A stretch of DNA of 8,480 nt from JAVVVD01 sp964642795. Lineage in GTDB: Bacteria; Bacillota; Clostridia; Christensenellales; CAG-138. How positions within the stretch are numbered: the first letter of the stretch is position 1; every line of letters begins with the position of its first letter. Shown piece after piece: positions 1-5,554 of the stretch. A program made the translations under genes and the position numbers. Where the stretch lies: contig CAZXRQ010000069.1 in assembly GCA_964642795.1 (NCBI GenBank), positions 1 to 8,480 of the forward strand, in the 5' to 3' direction. The notes beneath the pieces are model-generated. The model was not told the DNA's origin. It made no database searches and saw only the letters and a program-made list of their open reading frames with translations.

Positions 1-636
1 CTTGGCGTGCTTTACCTGCTGCCGGCTATACTGATAGGCCTGTCCTTCCACGAATGGGGACATGCTTATGCGGCGTACCGCTTAGGCGATCCCACCGCGC
101 GCAATCTTGGCCGCATGACGGTGAATCCGCTTGCGCATTTTGACGTGTTCGGCTTTCTCATGCTTATTCTTGTTGGATTTGGCTGGGCAAAGCCGGTACC
201 CATAAACCCGCGAAATTTCAAGAACCCCCGCCGGGACGAGCTGGTGGTATCCTTTGCGGGAGTTGTTATGAATCTTCTGCTCGCGTTCGTGTTTATGGGC
301 ATATACATGGCGGTTGCTATGTTCGTCACATTTAAAAACGCTGCGCTGGGGCAAACGGTGCTTACAATACTTTACTATATCGTGGTGATCAATATTGCGC
401 TGTTTGTATTCAACCTTATGCCAATACCGCCGCTGGACGGCTACCGCGTGGTGAAGTGCCTGTTTGTACGCAATATGACGGGCTACAAGGTGTGCGCATT
501 TTTGGAGCGCTACGGCTTCCTCATACTGATACTTCTGCTTATGAGCGGCGCACTCACGAGTGTGCTTACCGTTGTGCGCAGCTGGCTTATCGAAGGCATG
601 AGCAACGTTTATTCGGCGCTGTTCTCGCTGTTTTGA
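1..636 (+). CDS. Site-2 protease family (M50) membrane metalloprotease, 5' partial
   Basis: This is a polytopic membrane zinc protease of the M50/site-2 protease family, small YwhC-like type without a PDZ domain. The zinc-binding HExxH motif is HEWGH at nt 49-63. The second conserved motif, PPLDG, supplies the third metal ligand, Asp at nt 436-438. Between them lie the conserved stretches GDPTARNLGR, NPLAHFD and GWAKPVPINPRNF. Several hydrophobic segments agree with an intramembrane protease. The frame is open to the left edge (CTT GGC before the GTG at nt 7) and no ribosome binding site is visible, so the true start is probably a few codons upstream and GTG 7 is not a reliable start. The stop is TGA at 634-636, 12 bp before scpA, so the two are probably co-transcribed. 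Substrates of this subfamily are mostly unknown. The family call is secure; the cellular role is not. Confidence 0.92.
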   Translation, partial: LGVLYLLPAILIGLSFHEWGHAYAAYRLGDPTARNLGRMTVNPLAHFDVFGFLMLILVGFGWAKPVPINPRNFKNPRRDELVVSFAGVVMNLLLAFVFMGIYMAVAMFVTFKNAALGQTVLTILYYIVVINIALFVFNLMPIPPLDGYRVVKCLFVRNMTGYKVCAFLERYGFLILILLLMSGALTSVLTVVRSWLIEGMSNVYSALFSLF

Positions 637-648
637 TGCGGGGCTATT

Positions 649-1425
649 ATGTCGTATGAGGTACATCTAAAACAGTTTGAAGGCCCGCTGGATCTGCTGC
701 TTCACCTTATAGAAAAGGCGGAGGTGGATATAAAGGATATATTCATCTCCGAAATAACCGCGCAGTATCTCAGCTATATGGATGAGCTGGACGCGCTGGA
801 TATGGATACCGCCAGCGAATTCCTAACCATGGCTGCCACGCTTGTTTATATCAAATCCCGCTCGCTGCTGCCCCGCCCACCCAAGGAGGACGCAGAGGAG
901 GATCCCGAGGAGGCCTTGATACGGCAGCTGCGCGAATACAAGGCATTCAAGGAAGCAGGCGCCAAGCTGGAAACGCTGCGGGATGCCGCGCGAGGTATGT
1001 TTGCTAAGCTGCCGGAGGAATTCGTTTTGCCGCCGCAGGAGATAACGCTTACCGAGACCTCCATGAACGCGCTGTTCGAGGCGTTTCTAGATGTGGCGGA
1101 CCGTCGCGCAAAAGAGGAACGGAGCAATTCCTATGTGCATGAGATCAGCGCGGACGCCTATACCGTGCGGACACAGCTTATACGTATCCGCGGCGCGCTC
1201 AAAGACGGAGGTACGATATCCTTTGAAAGTCTGTTTGACGAAGGCGCTAGCAAGCTCGAAATGATAGTTACGTTTATGGCGTTGCTGGATATGATAACCC
1301 GGCAGGAGATCGTTCTTAAGCAGAAGCATCCGTACAGCCCTATATCCATAACGGCAAAAGAACTTATTGAGGACGACAGCGACATAGAATATATGGACGA
1401 AGAAGGCGGCGGCGATGGAGTATAA
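649..1425 (+). CDS. scpA: Segregation and condensation protein A (ScpA, kleisin)
   Basis: ScpA is the kleisin subunit of the bacterial SMC-ScpAB condensin complex. It bridges the SMC heads and binds a ScpB dimer, helping to condense and segregate replicated chromosomes in the cytoplasm. The 258-residue protein has the family length. The N-terminal signature FEGPLDLLLHLI (residues 10-21) is followed by the helical SMC-neck-binding region, with EFLTMAATLVYIKSRSLLP at about 58-76. An acidic linker (about 80-90) comes next. The C-terminal winged-helix region includes FESLFDEGASK (about 192-202) and ITRQEIVLKQ (about 216-225). The ATG at 649 is chosen because the protein then begins MSYEVHLKQFEGPLDLL, matching family N-termini. 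The Shine-Dalgarno is weak (a GGGG run just upstream). The last 11 bp overlap scpB, which suggests translational coupling of the two partners. Confidence 0.97.
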   Translation: MSYEVHLKQFEGPLDLLLHLIEKAEVDIKDIFISEITAQYLSYMDELDALDMDTASEFLTMAATLVYIKSRSLLPRPPKEDAEEDPEEALIRQLREYKAFKEAGAKLETLRDAARGMFAKLPEEFVLPPQEITLTETSMNALFEAFLDVADRRAKEERSNSYVHEISADAYTVRTQLIRIRGALKDGGTISFESLFDEGASKLEMIVTFMALLDMITRQEIVLKQKHPYSPISITAKELIEDDSDIEYMDEEGGGDGV

Positions 1426-2005
1426 CGAAAAGATTTCAGCAGTTGAGTGCATACTGTTTGTATCCGGCGAGCCGGTATCCATTGTGCAGCTGCAGCGCGC
1501 ACTGGACATAACGGATATGGAGATGCGGGCCCTGCTGCAAAGCATGGATGCGCTATATCGCGAGCAGCATCGCGGCATATTGCTCTATCTTACTGACGAT
1601 ACCGCCCAGCTTATATCCAATCCGCAATATGCCGACATAGTCGGAGAGCTGCTGCAGCCGGCGCAGACCAAGTCGTTTTCACAGGCAATGCTGGAAACGC
1701 TTTCCATCGTGGCGTACAGGCAGCCGGTTACCCGCGCCGATATAGAGGCCGTGCGCGGCGTGCGTTGCGATTACTCGGTAAGCCAGCTTGTAAAGCTGGG
1801 TATGATACAGGAGCTTGGCCGTAAGGATGCGGTAGGACGGCCGATGCTGTTTGGTACTACCGATGCTTTTTTGCGGCAGTTCGGCCTGCATACACTGACG
1901 GAGCTGCCCTGCTACGAAACCTACTCGCAGCCCCTGACTGAAGATGAGCTTGCAGACGGCTTGCCCGCGCTGCCCGAGCCCGATGCAGTGGAGGCGGAAG
2001 CATAG
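1415..2005 (+). CDS. scpB: Segregation and condensation protein B (ScpB)
   Basis: ScpB is the winged-helix (kite-type) partner of ScpA in the SMC condensin; a dimer binds the middle of ScpA. At 196 residues it matches the usual length. Two winged-helix domains are expected, at roughly 1-85 and 86-165. The most diagnostic stretch is in the second domain: MLETLSIVAYRQPVTRADIE (residues 92-111), then RGV and SVSQLVKLGMI, with the conserved GRP at 141-143. The tail after about residue 165 is acidic and Pro/Ala/Glu-rich, as in many homologues. The start codon lies inside the end of scpA (11-bp overlap), and the purine-rich GAAGAAGGCGG stretch within scpA may act as its ribosome binding site. This is typical coupling of subunits needed in fixed ratio. 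Confidence 0.97.
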   Translation: MEYNEKISAVECILFVSGEPVSIVQLQRALDITDMEMRALLQSMDALYREQHRGILLYLTDDTAQLISNPQYADIVGELLQPAQTKSFSQAMLETLSIVAYRQPVTRADIEAVRGVRCDYSVSQLVKLGMIQELGRKDAVGRPMLFGTTDAFLRQFGLHTLTELPCYETYSQPLTEDELADGLPALPEPDAVEAEA

Positions 2006-2015
2006 TAAGCTTCCG
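1995..2015 (+). other. Small inverted repeat across the scpB stop codon
   Basis: CGGAAGC (1995-2001) and GCTTCCG (2009-2015) form a perfect 7-bp inverted repeat with a 7-nt loop that contains the TAG stop codon of scpB. No T-run follows, so it is not a standard intrinsic terminator. It could protect the 3' end of an scpB transcript, or be chance. Confidence 0.35.
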
Positions 2016-2049
2016 ATGTAATACTAATACGAATATCTGCTAACAATAT

Positions 2050-2084
2050 AGACCATGACTACCGGAGGGCAGCATGGTCTTTTT
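2050..2084 (+). terminator. Terminator-like hairpin overlapping the start of the DUF2953 gene
   Basis: AGACCATG (2050-2057) and CATGGTCT (2073-2080) are perfect reverse complements, giving an 8-bp stem with a 15-nt loop. The stem is followed by TTTTGTTGTG (2081-2090), so in RNA it resembles an intrinsic terminator after scpB. The loop contains the GGAGGG ribosome binding site (2064-2069), and the right arm contains the ATG start codon (2074-2076) of the next gene. It could end part of the scpAB transcription, or act as an attenuator or translation-initiation hairpin. The stem is only half GC and its stability was not computed, so function is an inference. Confidence 0.42.
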
Positions 2085-2664
2085 GTTGTGTGCATTTGCG
2101 CTGCTGTGCGCGCTAGCAGCGGGTCTAAGCCTCTGCCGCGTCGAGATATGCCTTAGGCTGTGCGGCGCAGGCTTTGATATGCTGCGAATAGATGTGCGTA
2201 TACTAAGTCTGCGTATATTTAGAGATTCGCTTATACCGCAGTTGTCCACGGCATACGGATTCAAGCTGCTTATGCTAAAAAATGGGCGTTGTAAACCGCT
2301 GCGCTTAAATAGCAAAACGGGACGCAAGCCGCCCAAAGGCTGGATCGGCGCCGTGCTAAAAGGCGTTCATATTGAAAAGCTGAGCCTGCACGGTTCACTG
2401 GGTATAGCCGGTGATGCCGCCGCGACGGCGCTGCTGTGCGGCGCAATTACTTCTTTATTTGGCGCGATGCTTTTACCCGCGGTCGGATGCCGTTCGGATG
2501 TAAATATGACGCCGGATTTTTGCAGAGATATGTTTTGGCTCAAATTGCAGGGAATATTGCGCGTCAACCTATGGCATATTAGTTTTGAACTGGTGAAAGG
2601 GAGGATAAAAAAGCATGGACAACAGCATAGAAAAATTGATGAGCGCCGGCATGGAGCAGCTTAG
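2074..2664 (+). CDS. DUF2953 domain-containing protein (YtfI-like)
   Basis: This is a membrane-anchored protein of unknown function with a DUF2953-type domain. Residues 1-21 form a hydrophobic N-terminal anchor (MVFLLCAFALLCALAAGLSL). The recognisable domain core is HGSLGIAGDAAATALLCGAI (residues 106-125), a Gly-Asp-Ala-Ala-Thr-Ala pattern followed by a second hydrophobic stretch. The start is well supported by GGAGGG at 2064-2069, 4 bp upstream of the ATG, and by the hydrophobic N-terminus. Bacillus YtfI, also DUF2953, sits next to the GerW homologue YtfJ, the same neighbour as here, so a role linked to sporulation or the envelope is plausible but unproven. The last 50 bp, encoding a basic hydrophilic tail (about 180-196), overlap the start of gerW. 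The start region lies within a terminator-like hairpin. The family call rests mainly on the core motif and synteny. Confidence 0.82.
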   Translation: MVFLLCAFALLCALAAGLSLCRVEICLRLCGAGFDMLRIDVRILSLRIFRDSLIPQLSTAYGFKLLMLKNGRCKPLRLNSKTGRKPPKGWIGAVLKGVHIEKLSLHGSLGIAGDAAATALLCGAITSLFGAMLLPAVGCRSDVNMTPDFCRDMFWLKLQGILRVNLWHISFELVKGRIKKHGQQHRKIDERRHGAA

Positions 2665-3046
2665 GGATATGGTGGACGTAAATACCGTCGTAGGCGATAT
2701 GGTGATATCGGACAACGGTACGGTTGTGCTGCCGGTATCCCGCATAAGCATGGGGTTTGTGTCCGGCGGGGCGCAATACAACTTAACGCCGGTCAAGCGT
2801 GCCGGCAGTCAGCTGGACGGCAGCGAGGAGTACCCGCTGGCGGGTTGTACGGCGGCTGGCATAAGCCTTGCGCCGATGGGCTTTTTGTGTATAACCGATG
2901 ATGGCGTACAGGTGATGCCGCTGGATTACGACAGTACGGCTGACAGGCTGGCACAGCTAATACCTACGGCGTTGGATATGCTGCTTAAGGCGGCAAACGG
3001 TTTCACCTGCAAAGCGCCGGATAACGGCGGATCCACTGAAAAATGA
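2615..3046 (+). CDS. gerW: GerW family sporulation protein (YtfJ)
   Basis: This is a homologue of Bacillus subtilis YtfJ/GerW, a small spore protein needed for normal germination. Residues 1-55 show the family signature: IEKLMSAGMEQLRDMVDVN, then VVGDMVISDNGTVVLPVSRI and MGFVSGGAQY. The second half has SLAPMGFLCI (about 84-93), where relatives carry a similar TPxAFL stretch. The Gly-rich segment that usually precedes it is here LAGCTAAG (75-82), a milder version. At 143 residues it is near the family length. GGGAGG about 10 bp upstream of ATG 2615 is a strong ribosome binding site, although it lies inside the DUF2953 gene. The stop overlaps the next start as ATGA. GerW relatives also occur outside spore formers, so this suggests, but does not prove, an endospore-forming lineage. 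Confidence 0.93.
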   Translation: MDNSIEKLMSAGMEQLRDMVDVNTVVGDMVISDNGTVVLPVSRISMGFVSGGAQYNLTPVKRAGSQLDGSEEYPLAGCTAAGISLAPMGFLCITDDGVQVMPLDYDSTADRLAQLIPTALDMLLKAANGFTCKAPDNGGSTEK

Positions 3047-4176
3047 GAGAGGTTGCGTATAGATGGATTGCAGCCGTATTATGTGCGGCGCTGATACTGG
3101 CATGTGCGCCGCCTGCAAACGCCGCTTCCCCAACGGTTGAGGATATAAGCGCACAAAGCTACGCGCTGGTAGAGCTTAACACCGGGATGGTGCTGTATGC
3201 TGAAAACGCGCATCAGACACTGCCTATGGCCAGCACCACCAAGGTGATGACCGCGATAATCGCCATAGAACGCTGCGGACTGGACGAGCCTGTAACGGTG
3301 AGCAGCAATGCTTACGGGACGGAAGGCTCCAGCATATATCTTGAGCAGGGCGAAACGCTGACCCTGCGCGATATGCTGTACGGTCTTATGCTCAGAAGCG
3401 GTAATGACGCCGCGGTGGCGATAGCGGAGCATGTGGGAGGCAGCGTTTCCCGATTTATCGAACTGATGAATCAAAAGGCGCGCGAGCTGGGGCTTGTCAA
3501 TACCAGCTTTGTAACCCCGAACGGGCTGCCGGATGAAAACCATTTTACCACCGCCTATGAATATGCCCTTATATGTGCTTACGCCATGAAAAGCTCTGTT
3601 TTTCGTGAGATCGTTAGCACGGAATACTATCGCGCAGAGAGCGGCAATTACATTCGGACGATGCGCAATAAAAACCGGCTCCTGTGGGAATACGAGGGCT
3701 GCTGCGGAATAAAGACCGGCTATACCAAGGCTGCGGGCAAATGCCTGACCTTCTACGCAGAACGCAACGGGCTGGAGGTAGTAGGCGTGGTGCTCAACGC
3801 ACCGGATATGTTTGACGATGCAAAAGCACTGATGGACGCGGCATTTTCGGCGTATTCGGCGAAGCAGCTTCTGTCGGCCGGCGAAATAGTTGCGCGTATT
3901 CCAATATACGGCGGAGAAAAATACGTATTGGAAGTTACGGCGGCGCAGGATATAATCATACCGGTGAGAGTTGATAGCGAGGGCATGGCCTATGTAAGCG
4001 CCGAATTGCCGCCTGCCGTGGAGCCTCCGGTGCAAAAGGGCGATGTGCTTGGCGAACTGACGGTGCAGCTTGAGGATGGCACGCGGCTGTGCTGCGATCT
4101 TGTGGCCGGACAGAGCGTGGAAAAGAGCGGCTATCTCGACTATATACAGCGCGCGGCCGCCAACTGGTGTGCCTAA
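3043..4176 (+). CDS. Serine-type D-Ala-D-Ala carboxypeptidase (PBP5/DacF family, S11)
   Basis: This exported low-molecular-weight penicillin-binding protein removes the terminal D-Ala from peptidoglycan pentapeptides and so limits cross-linking. The S11 active-site motifs are all present: SxxK as STTK (residues 64-67, nucleophile Ser64, base Lys67), SGN (119-121) and KTG (224-226). An N-terminal signal peptide (about 1-27) has a hydrophobic core and an ANA-A cleavage site. C21 is not in a good lipobox, so a lipoprotein is unlikely. A PBP5-type C-terminal beta domain follows at about 278-365. The final segment after it is only about a dozen residues, shorter than the amphipathic membrane helix of many DacA/DacF proteins. 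The ATG overlaps the gerW stop by 4 bp (ATGA), implying translational coupling. Its place after gerW resembles DacF-type genes linked to sporulation, but a vegetative role cannot be excluded. Confidence 0.95.
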   Translation: MREVAYRWIAAVLCAALILACAPPANAASPTVEDISAQSYALVELNTGMVLYAENAHQTLPMASTTKVMTAIIAIERCGLDEPVTVSSNAYGTEGSSIYLEQGETLTLRDMLYGLMLRSGNDAAVAIAEHVGGSVSRFIELMNQKARELGLVNTSFVTPNGLPDENHFTTAYEYALICAYAMKSSVFREIVSTEYYRAESGNYIRTMRNKNRLLWEYEGCCGIKTGYTKAAGKCLTFYAERNGLEVVGVVLNAPDMFDDAKALMDAAFSAYSAKQLLSAGEIVARIPIYGGEKYVLEVTAAQDIIIPVRVDSEGMAYVSAELPPAVEPPVQKGDVLGELTVQLEDGTRLCCDLVAGQSVEKSGYLDYIQRAAANWCA

Positions 4177-4213
4177 CACAGAATCAGATAATTATGCTCG
4201 GGGGGGACGGTTT

Positions 4214-4942
4214 ATGAGGATACAGAAGTATATTGCGGATTGCGGCGTGACGTCACGGCGCAAGGCGGAGCAGATGGTGCAGGAGGGCCGCGTAAGCATA
4301 AACGGCGTTTTGGCGGCCGTAGGTGCCGCGGTAGGCGACGATGACGTAGTATGTGTGGACGGCAAGCGCATAGCGCCGGATAACGCTCGCGTGGTAATAA
4401 TGCTTAATAAACCTGCGGGCATGATATGCGCAGCAAGCGATCCGCAAGGCCGAAGCACCGTGGCAGACCTGTTTAAGGATATTCCGCACAGAACCTATAA
4501 TGTTGGCAGGCTGGATTATGATTCGGAGGGCCTGCTGATAATGACAAACGACGGAGAGCTTGCAAACTGCATGATGCACCCGTCTTTTGCGCTTAAAAAG
4601 ACGTACTATGCGATTTGCAACGGCGTGCTTACGGATAGCGATGCGCGCGCACTTGAGCAAGGCGTGGATATAGGCGGCTTTGTAACATCTCCTGCCGAGG
4701 TGCGCGATATATATGTTCTAAAAGGCGGCGACAAGACCTCGCTGTTTATCACCATACACGAAGGCCACAACAGACAGGTGCGGCGAATGCTTGCCGCCGC
4801 AGGTCATGAAACGCTGCTATTAAGGCGTGTCCAGGTGGGACCGTTAAAACTGGGTGATTTAAAGGCGGGTCAGTGGCGATATCTTACGGATAACGAAATA
4901 AGCATACTTTATGGCATGCTGGAGCTGACTAAAGAATCCTGA
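4214..4942 (+). CDS. rluB: rRNA pseudouridine synthase, RsuA/RluB family
   Basis: This enzyme isomerises a specific uridine to pseudouridine in ribosomal RNA; the RluB type acts on 23S rRNA. An N-terminal S4 RNA-binding domain (about 1-55) begins MRIQKYIADCGVTSRRKAEQ. The catalytic domain carries LNKPAGM (64-70) and the family motif GRLDYDSEGLL (98-108), with Asp101 as the predicted catalytic nucleophile. EGHNRQVRRML (183-193) is the conserved C-terminal signature. Length is 242 residues. The start at ATG 4214 is chosen over an upstream extension into the carboxypeptidase gene because the S4 domain begins exactly here and a GGGGGGA ribosome binding site (4201-4207) precedes it. The 37-bp gap from the previous gene shows no terminator, so it probably belongs to the same operon. 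RluB versus a close paralogue cannot be settled from sequence alone. Confidence 0.94.
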   Translation: MRIQKYIADCGVTSRRKAEQMVQEGRVSINGVLAAVGAAVGDDDVVCVDGKRIAPDNARVVIMLNKPAGMICAASDPQGRSTVADLFKDIPHRTYNVGRLDYDSEGLLIMTNDGELANCMMHPSFALKKTYYAICNGVLTDSDARALEQGVDIGGFVTSPAEVRDIYVLKGGDKTSLFITIHEGHNRQVRRMLAAAGHETLLLRRVQVGPLKLGDLKAGQWRYLTDNEISILYGMLELTKES

Positions 4943-4983
4943 TAATAATAATTCAAATTGATGCAGGAATGAAAGAACTTATG

Positions 4984-4992
4984 TGGTATAAT
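4984..4992 (+). promoter_or_regulatory. Candidate extended -10 promoter (P1) for the decarboxylase operon
   Basis: TGGTATAAT matches a perfect extended -10 element (TGnTATAAT) in the 158-bp gap after the pseudouridine synthase gene. No good -35 lies at 16-18 bp; TTGATG at 4958-4963 is about 23 bp upstream, which is too far. An extended -10 can work without a -35. The predicted start of transcription is near 4999. Confidence 0.5.
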
Positions 4993-5025
4993 CAGAAATA
5001 GGGTAGGGATGGAAAGATATTTAAC

Positions 5026-5056
5026 TTGCTCAAGGCATCCTTTCCCTGTTTATAAT
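5026..5056 (+). promoter_or_regulatory. Candidate sigma-A-type promoter (P2) for the decarboxylase operon
   Basis: TATAAT (5051-5056) is a perfect -10 hexamer. TTGCTC (5026-5031) is a weak -35 candidate at a long 19-bp spacing. Transcription would begin near 5063-5065. This is after or at the ATG at 5062, so it would rule that ATG out as the translation start on P2 transcripts and favour TTG 5101. Confidence 0.42.
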
Positions 5057-5083
5057 TTATTATGGTGCGCAGACGATGCGCGA

Positions 5084-5092
5084 AGGGAGGAG
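5084..5092 (+). promoter_or_regulatory. Shine-Dalgarno sequence that fixes the TTG start at 5101
   Basis: AGGGAGGAG (5084-5092) is a strong ribosome binding site 8 nt before the in-frame TTG at 5101. No comparable site precedes the ATG at 5062. A small inverted repeat (GCGCA 5067-5071 / TGCGC 5077-5081) lies just upstream in the leader. Confidence 0.8.
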
Positions 5093-5100
5093 TGCTCACT

Positions 5101-5496
5101 TTGAATCGTTGGCTGGTAATGCTACTTGGTATGGGCACAGTTTTTGTCGGGCTTATCTGCTTGATCATTTTGACCAAGCTGATGAGTTTTTTTATTACTA
5201 AATTCAGCCGTTCAACCAAAACGGAGGATGCCGAACCGGCTCAGACTACGCCCGCTGTCGCTACGGCGTCCGTACCTGTCGCCATATCGGACAGGCCCGC
5301 GTTTGTAGCCGCGATAGCTTCCGCAATCGCTACCTGCATTGGTACGGATGTAAGCGGATTGCGTATATGCTCTATACGCCGCACGGGTGAAAATGACGAA
5401 CGGCCACGCTTTACCGCCGCCGTCGCCGCGTCTATCGCCTCGGTAATGGGCGCGGACGTACACGGGCTGCGTATAAAGAGCATAAAAAAGATATAA
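5101..5496 (+). CDS. Na+-pump decarboxylase small (OadG/gamma-type) subunit with duplicated C-terminal module
   Basis: This is a small membrane subunit of a biotin-dependent sodium-translocating decarboxylase; in OadG-type proteins it assembles and anchors the complex. From TTG 5101 it is 131 residues. An N-terminal membrane helix (about 4-32) carries the OadG-like LLGMGTVF motif. A Thr/Ala/Pro-rich linker follows (about 38-63). The C-terminal half contains two homologous copies of a roughly 30-residue module (65-94 and 101-131), each ending in GLRI-S-I followed by basic residues. The TTG is preferred because a strong Shine-Dalgarno precedes it and the transmembrane helix then starts at the N-terminus, as in relatives; an ATG at 5062 would add 13 residues with no ribosome binding site. 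It is the first gene of the decarboxylase operon. The gamma assignment rests on the short motif, topology and context. Confidence 0.82.
   Translation: MNRWLVMLLGMGTVFVGLICLIILTKLMSFFITKFSRSTKTEDAEPAQTTPAVATASVPVAISDRPAFVAAIASAIATCIGTDVSGLRICSIRRTGENDERPRFTAAVAASIASVMGADVHGLRIKSIKKI
5293..5493 (+). repeat. Intragenic tandem duplication encoding two ~30-residue modules
   Basis: Codons 65-94 (5293-5382) and 101-130 (5401-5490) of the small subunit align without gaps. Both begin RPxF, continue with an Ala/Ile-rich helix, then G-x-D-V-x-GLRI-x-SI and two basic residues. I count 17 identities in 30 positions at protein level. A six-residue spacer, TGENDE, separates them. The copies have diverged clearly, so this is an old duplication rather than a recent slippage. 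Confidence 0.85.
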
Positions 5497-5554
5497 GTTG
5501 AGGTTATTTAACCGTTTTATCAAGCAACAACAATAATTATTCGGAGGATTCAAA

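Noticed and set aside
2016..2050. Possible promoter before the DUF2953 gene (TAATAC-like -10)
   Set aside because: No -35 partner lies at a workable distance and the -10 match is poor in an AT-rich stretch.
3085..3108. Lipoprotein signal at Cys21 of the carboxypeptidase
   Set aside because: Residues before the Cys (Ile-Leu-Ala) fit the lipobox poorly, while a good ANA-A type I cleavage site lies a few residues later.
3079..4179. 366-aa open frame on the minus strand
   Set aside because: It lies antisense across the carboxypeptidase gene, has no family features and a His/Arg/Tyr-rich shadow composition; the + strand gene has all S11 motifs.
4070..4213. Upstream extension of the pseudouridine synthase
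   Set aside because: The extension overlaps the carboxypeptidase gene in another frame, and the S4 domain plus a GGGGGGA ribosome binding site place the start at 4214.
5062..5100. ATG 5062 as start of the small decarboxylase subunit
   Set aside because: There is no Shine-Dalgarno before it, it sits within 6 bp of a -10 element, and it would put an Arg-rich 13-residue extension ahead of the membrane helix.
5502..5515. GGTT-ATTT-AACC hairpin followed by GTTTT between the small subunit and biotin carrier genes
   Set aside because: The stem is only 4 bp and AT-rich, too weak for a terminator, and the following genes clearly belong to the same complex.
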